Below, in pieces: positions 12,901 through 30,272 of a stretch of DNA of 64,000 nt. Each line of letters opens with the position of its first letter. Within the stretch, counting starts at the first letter, position 1. A program made the position numbers and the translations under genes. Location: assembly GCF_964355755.1 (NCBI RefSeq), contig NC_092671.1, positions 8,939,001 through 9,003,000 of the forward strand. The letters are read 5' to 3'. The notes under the pieces were generated by a model. That model made no database searches. It was not told the DNA's origin and was given only the letters and a program-made list of their open reading frames with translations. The stretch is from Antedon mediterranea. Taxonomy: Eukaryota; Echinodermata; Crinoidea; Comatulida; Antedonidae.

Positions 12901-15172
12901 TTCTAAACACAAGAGATATTCATTCATTCATTCAATCTTTTATTTCTGAATCTCTGGTCCATAGAAAGTAAAAATTACATATAAATGAAATAAAATAAAC
13001 AAGACAAATTACTACTACTCATCTCAGGATAGCATTCCACCTGGAGAGCATGTTTGACTTAACTAAGACTTATAATCGTTGAGACTAAAAAATGATTAAG
13101 AAGACACCTTGTTTGTAACCTCTGTAAAATACAACATGATACGATAGTAAAACTGCAGAACAATACAAGCAACAGTAAACATATTAAATTGAAATGTTTA
13201 TAGTAAAGCTAAAAAACTACATTTTGAAGACACCAAATTGTGATAATATAAAGTACGTATTTTATAAACCATTAACAATGGAAAATGTACTTCAATGGAA
13301 ATGAAGTGTAATAACATTATTATTATTTTTTTATTACCATTATAACTACTATTTATTTAAAGGTGACATCAATTGCAATATGTTTGGAAAGCATTATAAT
13401 TCACTTTATTTATGTTTGTTGTAATATTACCGGTGTTATCTCATTAGCGCTTACCATATGGTGGAGCTACAGCATATAACAGCAATAACCTGGACAAATC
13501 ATACTTACAAATATCAGTGTGAAGTGTTTACATAACACATTTGAATAGTAATTATGTAATGAGTTGATGTGGTTTGATAAAGCAGTTAAACATTGGCTAG
13601 TTCATATACTTCTGGCTTTTATTTTATATTCTTTGAAAATAAAAATTGAATTGTGGTTAGATTACATAAATAAAAAAAGTATAATAATCTTTAAAAAAAA
13701 CAAGGTAGAGTCGAGAATGTCAAAGTTTATTATGAGAAGAAAATATAAAATATTCATAAATTCTGCATATTGTCCTTGAATATTTACAGCTATTGTAATT
13801 ATAATCAGAACAGTTTAATTAATATTAATTAATACCTTTTTATAGAGGCCTGCTTGATGATCACGATTTCCATAAGGCACTAAGTGAAGTTCCCAGGGAA
13901 CCTATTCCATATTTTAGCCAGTTCAGCGAACAGCCAGTAGCAGTGTCTCGAATGGAACAAACATCTGCTGTACAGAGTATGGGTTCCCTTGGGAAAGAAG
14001 ATGACCAGGATGAAGAGAGTATCATAACAAATGTAAACAAAATAATTTATTTGCCATTATATTTTACTTGGTACTGATAACATTATTATGAGTTTTTATC
14101 TAAAAACATGAAGCTATCTGAAATAATGTTCCAACACTTTAATATGCATTGTGAAAAGCAGATTTTTGTTTAAACTTATAATAAGTAATAGTTTCACTTA
14201 AAAATGTTGAAAAGTGAGCTAGAAAGGGTTGGGAGGAAATTCCTGAGAAAAATCAAGTGAACAAAATTAAAAATTGGCTTTATAGATTTTATGGGCTTAC
14301 ATTTACTTAATATTTTTGATTTTAGACTTCCGCTGCAAGGTCTGTAAATTCTGGTTCTACTGAAGAGTTAGCACCCTCTGCAACCGGTGATCAACGATCT
14401 GTCTACTCCCATACAGATGAAGATTATGAACAAAGTTTGCAACAGGAGCAGAAGAGGATCCAAGAACAAACATTAAAAAGGTTTTAGTAAAATGTCTCTT
14501 TATATTCATTAATCTGGGTTCTAGTCAGCGATTCCACTTAATATTGGTAAAATACATTTTGGCACATGTGGCGTTTTATACATATGATACTTTAGAGCTG
14601 GAATAACTATGCTTGTAAAGTAATACCAAGGCAATCTAACAACAGGACACTGAGCTCGCCTTGCCAAGATTGGAACTTGTAACAGTCCTGATGCATATTC
14701 TCTGTGTTGTGCGTTGTCCGTTAAGGGGTGTGGAACTGAATATGTCGCAGCCACAGATAAACCTTTTGATCTCCTGAGCTCATTATCCTGTTGTTAGATT
14801 GCCATGGTAATACTAACAACATCAAAAAGACATTAATGAGAGACTTGGGGTAGTTGGTATAATTTTTTTTTTTTTTTTTCTATACAAACATTTGTTTATT
14901 TTCTTTGTAGATTGCCAGAATTTGGAAACTTCTTGGAGTCTATCTTTGAGAATTCAATATTTAATATTATCTCCGAAGCATTCCAGGGCAGTGTGAATCT
15001 AACGGCTAGGCCACGTATCATAGCACTACCCCCTACTTCAAGCCCAGCCCCAAGACTAGGCTCAGCAGGGTCAACTGATAGTAGGCGGCCAGGATCAGCT
15101 GGTAAAACATCCATTGGCGGATCTCTTCCGAACCCAGTGATTGTTAGAACTTCTAGTGCTGGGTCAGCATAG
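335..15172 (+). CDS. CFAP65: Cilia- and flagella-associated protein 65, 3' part (24 exons)
   Basis: Central-apparatus protein of motile cilia and sperm flagella (also called CCDC108). Twenty-four exons with GT-AG introns join in one frame to about 1255 codons ending in TAG at 15170-15172. The human protein is about 1900 residues, so roughly the N-terminal third lies upstream of the window. At least seven beta-sandwich ASH/MSP-type repeats are visible, each marked by phrases such as VDFG, NTGTVPTEW or LAPGQS, followed by a short charged helical segment and a Ser/Pro/Gly-rich tail. Family assignment rests on the MRDYRLVQDETFCPPW region and the ASH repeat architecture, recalled rather than aligned. 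CFAP47 or another ASH-repeat protein is the alternative. Introns carry a SINE and several MITEs, but no exon is disrupted. Confidence 0.85.
1751..2068 (+). mobile_element. tRNA-derived SINE, copy 1
   Basis: The head looks like a class II tRNA: an A-box-like TGGCCGAGCGG, then a B-box-like GGTTCGAGGCT about 60 bases on. A conserved-looking central body contains GATAAGGACTATAAACCGTA and TTAAAGAACCTAGTACATCT, and the end is a short (AAAC)n tail. It lies in a CFAP65 intron. A second copy with the same body lies in the opposite orientation at 17225-17473, which establishes it as an interspersed family. The central body resembles the shared domains of marine invertebrate SINEs; I do not name the domain. 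Confidence 0.8.
2650..2786. mobile_element. MITE family A, copy 1 (diverged, left end lost)
   Basis: It carries the family-A core (repeats of CCATATTTGGGCA-type words and CATATATGGGCACATCACA) and the right terminal inverted repeat TTTGATAGTGTAGGCTGAGC. It starts within ten bases of the CFAP65 exon 2451-2643 donor. Confidence 0.65.
3250..3360 (-). mobile_element. Diverged LINE 3' end fragment
   Basis: TTATTTAGGAAACTTTACCT, then AGTGGCACTCTGTGGTGCAC and ATGTACAAAAAAAATG, follow the same order as the 3' end of the LINE at 47605-49595 (TTATTTGGAGATTACACTTT, AGTGGCACTC, GGTGCATCC, ATGTACAAAAAAAA). In a CFAP65 intron. Confidence 0.5.
3714..3825. mobile_element. MITE family A, copy 2
   Basis: The ends GTCTACACTATTAAACTTTA and TTTGATAGTGTAGACAGAGC are near-perfect inverted repeats of each other, with an internal deletion relative to the longer copies. 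Confidence 0.75.
4359..8968 (+). CDS. CFAP65: CFAP65 exon block 2: ASH/MSP domains, eight exons
   Basis: Exons at 4359-4524, 5098-5386, 5860-6057, 6477-6561, 7363-7521, 7872-8060, 8522-8635 and 8810-8968. All join in frame; junctions 4524/5098, 5386/5860 and 6057/6477 split codons and the later ones are phase 0. Exon 5098-5386 uses a GTTAGT donor. Typical beta-sandwich wording appears in ILDFNFGAAPLRSEPCLLHL followed by NTGTVPTEW, in GHLDPGQSDTITLTY, in YELYNGGAVEVTYQLDL and in GWVQPGQTANVQWIFSPLEA. Two nearly intact copies of a 147 bp MITE flank exon 8522-8635, and two other inverted-repeat elements sit in the introns on either side of exon 7363-7521. Confidence 0.82.
6744..7098 (-). mobile_element. 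MITE family C, copy 1 (about 355 bp)
   Basis: TAAGATGTATTGTCTCCCTG at the left pairs with GGGGGACAATACATCTTTAA at the right. The interior contains GGCTGCCAGCCAATGAATTT and AAAAATTGGATCG-type words that reappear in reverse complement at 63169-63531. It lies in a CFAP65 intron. An open frame of about 118 codons inside it is composition-driven. Confidence 0.8.
7607..7732. mobile_element. Short foldback element with about 40 bp inverted arms
   Basis: GTTTACACATGGAGTAGGTA at 7607 pairs with TACCTACTCCATGTGTAAAC ending at 7732. Pairing continues inward with a few mismatches (ACCAAAAGT with ACTTTTGGT, then GAAAGGT with ACCTTTC). In a CFAP65 intron. Confidence 0.7.
8327..8473. mobile_element. MITE family A, copy 3 (near full length)
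   Basis: About 147 bp with inverted termini TTAAGCTCTGTCTACACTAT at the left and the complementary TAGTGTAGACAGAGC-type right end (one mismatch in the middle of TAGTC). The core has CATATATGGACATGATGATG. It lies in a CFAP65 intron. Confidence 0.85.
9161..9307. mobile_element. MITE family A, copy 4 (best-preserved copy)
   Basis: This 147 bp element has perfect inverted termini of about 26 bp, beginning TTAAGCTCTGTCTACACTAT. Both ends carry TTAA, consistent with a TTAA target duplication. There is no coding capacity, so it is non-autonomous. Confidence 0.88.
9348..15172 (+). CDS. CFAP65: CFAP65 exon block 3: last MSP domain, helix and C-terminal tail
   Basis: Exons at 9348-9491, 9687-9803, 10280-10390, 11350-11630, 12742-12858, 13846-14032, 14326-14480 and 14911-15172. 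The first two encode the last clear MSP-like domain (ERISLGNLALFSQARKPVYL to VSGRLAPGQSTVCKVNF). Exon 10280-10390 is charged and probably helical (NYLEELNKWETELHRQKYEF); its donor GTCCGT is weak. The remaining exons are acidic, Gln-rich and finally Ser/Pro/Gly-rich (GSAGSTDSRRPGSAG), ending TAG. The tail is poorly conserved in character, so its exon limits are the least certain part of this model. Confidence 0.75.
9838..10076. mobile_element. Possible degraded inverted-repeat element
   Basis: CAGTAGAACACTTACTTCGG at the left and CGTAATTGGAGTTCTGTTGT at the right are imperfectly complementary, with internal GGGACACC- and GGGTCCTGA-type words. In a CFAP65 intron; low confidence because many mismatches are needed. 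Confidence 0.35.
11701..11892. mobile_element. MITE with pogo/Tigger-like termini
   Basis: TACAGTCAACTCTCCCAATA at 11702 is the inverted repeat of TATTGGGAGAGTTGACTGTA ending at 11891, flanked by TA dinucleotides as for Tc1/mariner-pogo insertions. Internal copies of GTCTGGTATTGGGAGAG suggest nested terminal repeats. Non-coding, in a CFAP65 intron. Confidence 0.75.
12185..12242. repeat. 28 bp-arm hairpin, one mismatch, 2 base loop
   Basis: The arm starting GAAACTAAATGATTTCACAA is followed after two T by its inverted copy, with a single mismatch. In a CFAP65 intron. Confidence 0.8.
12242..12443 (+). repeat. Tandem direct duplication, about 100 bp unit
   Basis: CTGTATTATACTATTGTATG at 12241 and CTGTATTATACTATTGTGTG at 12346 begin two diverged copies, each ending in CGATTAGCTAGAC. 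It lies beside the hairpin at 12185-12242. Confidence 0.75.
12930..12996 (-). mobile_element. LINE 3'-tail-like fragment
   Basis: (ATTC)n followed by AATCTTTTATTTCTGAATCT is the reverse complement of the short-repeat 3' tail seen on LINEs elsewhere in this window. In a CFAP65 intron. Confidence 0.4.
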
Positions 15173-15203
15173 ATATTAACCTAACAATATAATCTATGTA
15201 CTT

Positions 15204-15209
15204 AATAAA
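15204..15209 (+). terminator. CFAP65: Poly(A) signal of CFAP65
   Basis: AATAAA lies 32 bases after the CFAP65 stop codon, followed by a T-rich stretch. The spacing implies a very short 3' UTR. Confidence 0.6.
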
Positions 15210-15462
15210 CGTTTTTTCCCTATTGAAAGTTATCCATTTGTAAATGGAATTATTTGTTATATATACCTTGAATATCTTTAGTTTAAAAAATGTAAAATAT
15301 ATTTTCTATTTTTTGTCTGCACTAACTATAATATATTTGAATAAAATATAATTTAATTACAATAAGATGATATTTATTTAAACAACATAGTAAAAATGGA
15401 ATTGTGATTGGTTGAACCTTTAATTTGACATTCAGTACAAACATACAAATACAATACATTAG

Positions 15463-15535
15463 TTGTAGTGGCACAGTTAGGTTGGCACCATGCTTTTATC
15501 AATCCTAGTGTCATGGGTTCAATTCTAGCATTATT
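15463..15535 (+). mobile_element. Possible degenerate tRNA-derived SINE head
   Basis: TGGCACAGTTAGGTTGG followed by GGGTTCAATTCTAG resembles degenerate A and B boxes at tRNA spacing. No clear cloverleaf and no recognisable body follows. Confidence 0.3.
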
Positions 15536-15924
15536 TTTCCCTCAGTCAAAATCACATACACTGTCAAGAATATTCTATTTAATGTATATACAATGTATAC
15601 AAATATAATTAATTAATTACTCAAATAATCTTCAAAAGAATCTAAATATCAAATTTCAAGTAATTTGTTACAATATTATTGTGGTTTTAAATATATAAGT
15701 ATGTTTATTTGATAGTTGAGTAAAATTGACTTCCACCAACCATAAATATAAATACTGTACATACATCTACAATACTGTAAATGTTTATTATTAGTTTCAA
15801 CTTATAATAAATCACAAGTGTTTTGAATTCTCAAATGAATAAGGTATTACATTTGATGTCTAAAAAATTTGGTATACAGTGCAGATAACATGTAAATTTC
15901 AACTAAATTACTATACTACGTAGA

Positions 15925-15941
15925 GCCCCCCCCCCCCCCCT
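15925..15941. repeat. Poly-C tract
   Basis: A run of roughly 16 C residues, exceptional in this AT-rich region; the exact length may be unreliable in the assembly. Confidence 0.85.
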
Positions 15942-16654
15942 TAAAATTGGTACTTAACAAACTTTCACTTTATTAGACGGTAAATGATTTAGGTTTACGT
16001 TGATTTTTTACATGAATGGTTTGGGTTGATGATATGGGACTTTTAGCGGACTTTGCTTGCCGTAATGTAGTACTAAATTTTATTCCATAAAATACATTAC
16101 TACAGTATTCTGTTTTATTCATAGTGCCAATATTTTGAATTGAATGGTTTTCAATGACTTTACAATTCGTAGTTTCAATCTTTCGAGCATTTTAATTGCC
16201 TCACGTGTTTCTTCCTAATCGTTTTAGTAATACAGTTCCAAATCCGTTACAAAAATAAGTATTTTACATATACCAGCATATGTTTATATAAGTTAAATAA
16301 ATCAATCACCTTTCATTTATGTTTTAGACTTATGTCTTTATCGTATCTCTTTTTATTGGAACCGACACCTTTTATATATTGGTAATTATTACATGTTTTC
16401 GGCCTAACTTCCGTTAAAGTAGCTGTACATGGTGTGTCGAGGAAGTAGCCTTCGTATTCATTTTGTTGTGTAGCTGGTTTTCCAAAGATTTTTCTATGAA
16501 CACCGGTGTACGTCTAATAGATGAAGGTCTAGGTAGGTTACTAAATACGTTTTTTCTACGTTTGCCTATCAATTGGAATTGGCATTATACTAAACAGTGC
16601 CGGATTCAGGGTTTTTGAATAGTAGTAGTTAGACTCAGCGGTCCGGTACCGCGG

Positions 16655-16745
16655 AACCTAATTCATTTCATTTCATTTATTTATTTGACCAACAAAACAT
16701 AATATACAATGTACAATGCAATTTGAGTCTCTTTCTCACTTGTTC
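16655..16745 (-). mobile_element. LINE 3'-tail-like fragment
   Basis: (TCATT)n followed by TATTTATTTGACCAACAAAA, the reverse complement of a LINE 3' tail with a 5 bp terminal repeat. Only the tail is recognisable. Confidence 0.45.
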
Positions 16746-17224
16746 AAATATAATTTTGGTATTATTACATAACGATGTGAGATCACAGTTTATTTTGTTC
16801 ACCTGTGAAGCTATGGCCTAAAAAAACATTTGTTTCTTGCGTAGAATTGACACCTTCCCTTGATTAGCGCCTCAGGTGAGCATCCCTAAGTCAACCTGAT
16901 CATCCCCCACACATGGGCCTCACCAAACAGTAATAAAAGCTAAATAAAACCCTTCATTTTATTACAATCAACAGTTAGCAATCATTACATTGGTATCTTA
17001 GTACGTATACAAGGAGTGAGCTAAGTAATGGTAGATTTGAAAGGGAAAAGGCGTGACTTCCTGTCCGTTCATATGACTTTAATCTCGTGTTGAAATCTAT
17101 AATGTTGGCACTGAGTATAGGCAATTATCTTCTTCTATTTTAAGGAGCAAACTTCATAGTTGAAGGGTCCACTAAGGGTCCCATTGTGACATCGGCAGCC
17201 ACCTACGGCGCCAATACGTCTGTC

Positions 17225-17473
17225 CGCGACAGTGTGTATGTATAAATAACCTAGTACCACCGGGGTAACCCCCTACTCGTCTCGAAAGATGTACTAGGTT
17301 CTTTAAAGTGCACATGAGCCAGATGTACACTTGACCTACGGTTTATAGTCCTTATCCGAGAAGACTCGTTCTACCACCAGAACCATAGAGCGAGTGAGCC
17401 TTGAACCCTTGCCAATGTTATGGCTATGAATTTCGGTTCCACTGTCTTAACCGCTCGGCCACACTCACTCACA
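17225..17473 (-). mobile_element. tRNA-derived SINE, copy 2 (reverse orientation)
   Basis: Read on the - strand from 17473 it gives the same tRNA-like head (GTGGCCGAGCGG), the same central body with AAGGACTATAAACCGTAGGT, and the segment with GTAGGGGGTTACCCCGG. It ends near 17225 without the last part of copy 1, so it appears 3'-truncated or diverged. It sits in the CFAP65-TMEM163 intergenic region. Confidence 0.8.
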
Positions 17474-17831
17474 TGTAGGCCTATGTATTATGTTTTACGG
17501 TCAAATATCATGTTAACTATTTTCACAATTCGTTAAATAATCGTTTATTTATAGAACTGTGTTGTAATGTTCAATAACTATTAACAGCAAAGAAATTGTA
17601 GAAATAAAGAAAGAAGACGCATTCAATCGAAACGCATTAACAGTATCACGTGACAGCGTTTACGTGAATCTCAGTTCCTCTTTCTACGATAAGATATTCT
17701 ATTTCATTTCAAATTGTTTACATAAACGATAATCGGTTTCGTTACGTACTAATAATACAAAAAAAATTGTTTCTCTTGGTCATACAAATAACAAATGATA
17801 CCAAGTAGAGGGCTCTACACGTATTTATTCT

Positions 17832-17985
17832 CCCTTGGTTCGCAACTAGTGACGCAACCTACGCAACGTAAGAAAATGCCCTTCCAATAATTAATTGTGT
17901 TGGCCTAGCCTGCGTGAAATCAAACCTGTGATTTTTGCAGCACTGTTGCGTCGTCGGTTCTAGTTCTAGTGGGAACCACTCTTTA
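17832..17985. mobile_element. MITE family B, copy 1 (diverged)
   Basis: Begins CTTGGTTCGCAACTAG and ends CTAGTGGGAACCA, with CGCAACCTACGCAACG inside. These words recur as inverted ends at 24743-24864. Confidence 0.5.
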
Positions 17986-18442
17986 GGGGAAGATTATTTT
18001 ACGGGAAACGCAATATACCCGACTATTCTTCCATGAGGCTAACGCGAATGTAACCCTGATCTGAGTTTAAAAAGAATCATCGCATACACACTATTTTGCA
18101 ATAACGCTGTTACATATCATAAATATCTTAAATTTACCTGTTAAATTTACTATTTAAATGAGTTCAAGTAATTAAACAAAATTATCTCATATCATAATAG
18201 TTGATAGCCGAAACCTACCGGTATAAATTAGTTTTACTACTATTATTAGTAGATAGTAGTAGGTATTATAATCAGATTTACTACTATATAAGGCAAATGT
18301 CAAATCAATGCTTTAAACATAATGTAGGCCAATAAAAATTACGCTTATATTATTTAGCCTATACAGGTAAAAATAGGTAGAAAATTTGACATTTGATATC
18401 GCAATACTTTACATTTGATAAGGCGCAATAAGCACGTCTGTG

Positions 18443-19412
18443 GCGTCGCACTTGGTACATGTCGCAATTGGTAATAACATGAGCTGCCGAACTGTAATAA
18501 CATGTTTTAGTTCAGTTTTTAATAAAGTTCGAATGATAGTTATTATAAAGTGCGACATCTTTGTTATTATAAACTGCGACAATGCCATATGTCAGTTAAT
18601 ATTAGTGCGACAGCTCAGTTATTACGAAGTGCGACATGTCAGCTATTACAAAGTGCGACATGTCAGCTATTACAAAGTGTTACAGCTCAGTTATTACATA
18701 GTGCGACAGGTCGTTATTACAAAGTGCGACAGCAATTATTACAAAGTGCGACATGTCAGTTATTACAAATTGCAACATGTCAGTTATTACAAAGTGCGAC
18801 ATATTATTACAAAGTGCGACAATGTCATGTCAGTTATTATTAGTGTTACAACTCAGTTATTACATAGTGCGACAGGTCGTTATTACAAAGTGCGACAGGT
18901 CGTTATTACAAAGTGCGACAGCAATTATTACAAATTGCAACATGTCAGTTATTACAAAGTGCGACATATTATTACAAAGTGCGACAATGTCATGTCAGTT
19001 ATTATTAGTGTGATAGCTCAGTTATTACAAAGTGCGACAGGTCGTTATTACAAAGTGCGACAGGTCGTTATTACAAATTGCAACATGTCAGTTATTACAA
19101 AGTGCGACATATTATTACAAAGTGCGACAATGTCATGTCAGTTATTATTAGTGTGATAGCTCAGTTATTACAAAGTGCGACAGGTCGTTATTACAAAGTG
19201 CGACATGTCAGTTATTACAAATTGCAACATGTCAGTTATTACAAAGTGCGACATATTATTACAAAGTGCGACAATGTCATGTCAGTTATTATCAGTGTTA
19301 CAGCTCAGTTATTACATAGTGCGACAGGTCGTTATTACAAAGTGCGACAGCAATTATTACAAAGTGCGACATGTCAGTAATTATTACAAAGTGCGACATA
19401 TTATATTACGGC
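18443..19412 (+). repeat. Tandem array of 20-24 bp GTGCGAC monomers with higher-order repeats
   Basis: Monomers of the type TTATTACAAAGTGCGACA plus a 2-6 base variable linker (GGTCG, TGTCAG, GCAA, TA) repeat without interruption; I count about 28 GTGCGAC-type cores. The landmark AATGTCATGTCAGTTATTAT recurs at 18821, 18986, 19129 and 19273, giving higher-order steps of 165, 143 and 144 bp. At the left edge (18443-18475) monomer words appear in reverse complement. Each monomer carries a CpG. Long open frames across the array, including one of 238 codons, reflect a stop-free repeat unit, not a gene. The array ends about 410 bases before the TMEM163-like start codon. Confidence 0.95.
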
Positions 19413-19824
19413 GATTTCAATATTCACTTCGATAATGTCGATGGTCCATAAAAGGAAACTTGTTCGTTTGTGTGTATCATAACATTGATGAAACCTTTTG
19501 GCGTTGTTGACGCATATATTAAGTTTTTTACATAAAATTGTGCGGGTACGACAAAGGTATTCGATGTAAAATCAACCTACCCTCATTTTCTAATTTATAT
19601 AATTAGTATGATACTACTGTTTATTCATTCTGAGATTTCTGGACATTCAGTCAAGTTTGAAACATTTGATTGATGATACACTGAGGTGGTTAAATAGTAG
19701 TACGACTGAAAACGATAAAACACATCTGTTGTTGTAGATTCGTTGTAACGGCACTAGCAGTGATCATATTGACTGATATTGACGTTCACCAAAAAGCGTG
19801 ATAGGCCTCTAACCAACGTTTGCT

Positions 19825-27370
<7,546 letters not shown>

Positions 27371-27499
27371 ATGATACAGTAGTTGAAAGTTTATGCAGTG
27401 TTGAACTATAGAGGGCCCTTTTTAAATTATTGTCATCGTCAGCAGCGAATATATAAAAGCATTTTACATAGGCATATATATATAGTATTTTCTTTTGTA

Positions 27500-27505
27500 A
27501 ATAAA
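27500..27505 (+). terminator. TMEM163: Poly(A) signal of the TMEM163-like gene
   Basis: AATAAA about 130 bases after the stop codon. Confidence 0.5.
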
Positions 27506-27934
27506 AAGGTTTTATCGCACTAATTATTTGTGTACATATTGCAATTTTGAAAGAAATTTAATTTACTACAAATCTGATATGTTAAAAGATATTTAAATTC
27601 TATAACAGATTTATGCAAGTTTGTTTCCAAATAACAAATGTCTTTAATTAGAAAAATAAAAATGTAACTAAAATGAACAAATAAGTATATTATCGTTCTT
27701 ATTGGTATCATTATTGCTTTTTTAAAATTTTGTACATACCGTATAGTCAATATCTATTTTCTTCAAGTTGCACTGACGAGGATCGATGAACAATATTATT
27801 ATTAAAAACGTCACGCATGTGCGTCATCTCAATTAGGAAAAAATCATCGCGTATCCTGGCAGATAAATCAATGAACTACTGACCAATCAAAAACAATATT
27901 CACCACCACCACTTGCACTAAACTAACGGCGCGC

Positions 27935-28047
27935 GGGGCATTTAAATACAACTCACTATCGACCGGCGGCTGGTAACTTAATACCACAACCACAATCGTC
28001 GCAACACACTTAGCTAGGGCCTACACGTTAGAAAAGGAACTTGAAGT
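27935..28047 (+). promoter_or_regulatory. Candidate promoter and first untranslated exon
   Basis: A locally GC-rich patch (GGCGCGCGGGGC) precedes a TATA-like ATTTAAATAC at about 27950. About 100 bases on comes GAACTTGAAGT followed by a perfect GTAAGT donor at 28048. CRE-like TGCGTCA and ACGTCA words lie at 27810-27826. This fits the 5' end of a transcript leading to the candidate coding exon at 28295; it is an inference from composition and spacing. Confidence 0.35.
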
Positions 28048-28294
28048 GTAAGTTTCAACATCAATTGATTATTAAATGTCTTTCTTTGTGATTATCTAAA
28101 CGATGCCCATCTATATCCAATTGTCTACACTAGTCCTGGGGTACTAAGGTCTAGGCCTAGCTGCTAGCCTAGGCCAGCGGAGACGATGTCTCATTCGAAG
28201 ACTAAAGCCATCCGTGGGTTAAAAATGCTTGTATGGGCTATGTGGTGGTAACCTGTAGCGGATTCCCCCTGTTGTAGCCTACGCTTTAGATAGC

Positions 28295-28339
28295 ATGGAG
28301 GCCTACAAAAGCAGACGTCTGCAGCAGCAGAATAGAGAG
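28295..28339 (+). CDS. Candidate first coding exon of an unrecognised gene
   Basis: ATG at 28295 opens MEAYKSRRLQQQNRE and ends at a GAG/GTAGGG donor in phase 0. An acceptor-like TTTAGATAG lies just before the ATG. I do not recognise the protein. It is basic and Gln-rich. Phase-compatible candidate exons follow at 30248, 36930 and 54338, but each is short and none is proven. Confidence 0.3.
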
Positions 28340-30247
28340 GTAGGGGATGGGCATACGTTACGTCATAACTAATTTATATAATATATAATATATATAATTT
28401 ATGCTTCTATTATTTTACTCGTTGATGTGGTAGTCCTGTTTGTATGAAAAAGTCACGTGTTCCGGTGAGATTACAAGATTTATGCAACATTGGGCAGATT
28501 ATTAAAATGAACATAAAAATGTGCTAACATTAAAATTAGAGTAACAATATTAATTAAAATCTTAATTAAAATGGTTACTTGTAGGCCTGTGTCGTTAGAT
28601 TTTATTATAATTAGGCTAATAATATGTTTTTTCAACGAATGGCCAAAAAATGAACATATAGGAATTTAACTAAAAAAGCTATACAAAAAACTAAAGAACA
28701 CAAATGAAAACAACCCGAAACGAAATTGGCGATAATCAGGTTAGTGAAATAATTAAATAATACATTAACTAAAAACCTATTAATGTATGTATGTAATGAA
28801 GAAGGAGGGAGAAAAATGAACCATGTATACCACACGTACGTACGTCGAAAGATAGTCTGGGCTCCAGACGGAGTTTTTTCTTAATATTAGTAAAAATATA
28901 AATATTTTTGCACATATGGCGTTTCATACGTGTATTACTTGAGTTTGTATTTTCAGACAAAAATCGCGGTCGAAATAAAAACAAATAAATAAAAATAAAA
29001 AACAATACAGACTTGGGGCAAGTCTAGTCGAAAGAATTAAATTCATCTGATTGGTTGTACGTATGTCGCCCTCTATTGCTAGATTTCACTTTTATATATA
29101 AAAAGAAGCAGAAGTAGGCCTAATTAATTAACGAAAGTGACGTAAAAGAAACCGTTATGAATCTAACAAAACGTTAAGTTGAAGTTCTGTTCTAATACCA
29201 TAGAGGCCTGTGACAGTAGTAAGGCCTATGTATATAGAGCATGCCTGATGTCGAAAGATATACATTCTATAGACAAATGTGTAGGCGCGGCCTATTTATA
29301 ATAATATTATAATAATATTTATTCAGAAACTTTTAAAAAGTATTTACAAGGAACAAGTTATAGGCATGAGACCAAACAGAATTGACATCAATTATAATTA
29401 TGATTACAATAAAATACCTATCGTAGGCCCGACCATAGACAGTAGTATGTATATAGAGCATGCCTGATGTCGAACGATACATTCTAATCTATAGAAAAAT
29501 GTGTATTTGTAATATGTAATATTATTAATTTATAATAATATTTATTAAGAAACTTTTTAAAAGTATTTACATAGAACAAGTTATAGGCATGAAACCAAAC
29601 ATAATATTCTCGTTCATCATTGATATCAATATTATAATTATGCTTACAATAAAATACATATTATTCAATATCATAGGCCCGACCATAGCCTTATACATTA
29701 TAATTAAAAAGACATGTGATGCGCTTGCATAGTTTTTGGGGTTTTTTTCAAATTTATACTTGTTATTTTCTATTATAATATGTCTTATGTTTTCTTCTTA
29801 CTTTTTTTAAACCAACTAGTTTCTCATCAAAATTATGTTCGGAATTTACTTTTGACATTACCCTGATAACAGTTGATAAAAACGTCTCACCATCGTCTGG
29901 CGGTTACCGTACCAAAACCTGCTATGGTAAAAACATCTGACCATCGTCTAGACTTAACACTGACCAGTATCCGCCTCGCCGTCCAGTCAAATGTCGCCTT
30001 ACAGTCTGGGATATTTTTTAGTTGCGCTAAATTGTCAAATCAGAGAGTTGTAAAATCACACCTCTCTGGTCAAATGAGAAGGTTCCATAATAAAAAGGCT
30101 GTCACAAAAATACACACAGAAAGAAAATTAGGAAGAAAATTGATGTTAAAAGAAAAGAATGATTTTCAGTTTTTAAACTATTTTTGACGCGATGGATATT
30201 AATATGGTTAAATGTATTAGGCCTATTTAGTCACATTATTTTTATAG
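28340..30247. other. Non-coding stretch with a tandem duplication
   Basis: AT-rich. It contains the duplication at 29215-29690; the only long frame (29873-30187) includes a short direct repeat (AAACATCTGACCATCGTCT-like) and shows no recognisable protein. Confidence 0.4.
29215..29692 (+). repeat. Tandem direct duplication, about 230-250 bp unit
   Basis: TATATAGAGCATGCCTGATG occurs at 29232 and again at 29451. Both copies continue through GTATTTACA-(A/T)-(G/A)GAACAAGTTATAGGCATGA and end with TAGGCCCGACCATAG. Divergence is moderate. Confidence 0.85.
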
Positions 30248-30272
30248 GACAAACGGTCATCCACGTTGGAAG
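30248..30272 (+). CDS. Candidate 25-base microexon
   Basis: TTTTTATAG acceptor, 25 bases reading DKRSSTLE plus one base, and a GTAAGA donor. It is in phase with the exon at 28295-28339. Very short, so chance is a real possibility. Confidence 0.25.

Larger units (their letters stand above)
15210..17224. other. CFAP65-TMEM163 intergenic region, first part
   Basis: No exon-like frame found. It holds a possible SINE head (15463), a run of about 16 C at 15925, and a LINE-tail-like fragment at about 16655-16740. The AT content is high throughout. Confidence 0.5.

Noticed and set aside
18440-19156. 238-codon open frame, YYKVRHVS-type repeats
   Set aside because: It runs through the GTGCGAC tandem array, whose unit lacks stops in more than one frame; several overlapping frames are equally open.
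29873-30187. 104-codon + strand frame
   Set aside because: It contains an internal direct repeat, has no recognisable domain and no clear splice context; kept as unexplained rather than called.
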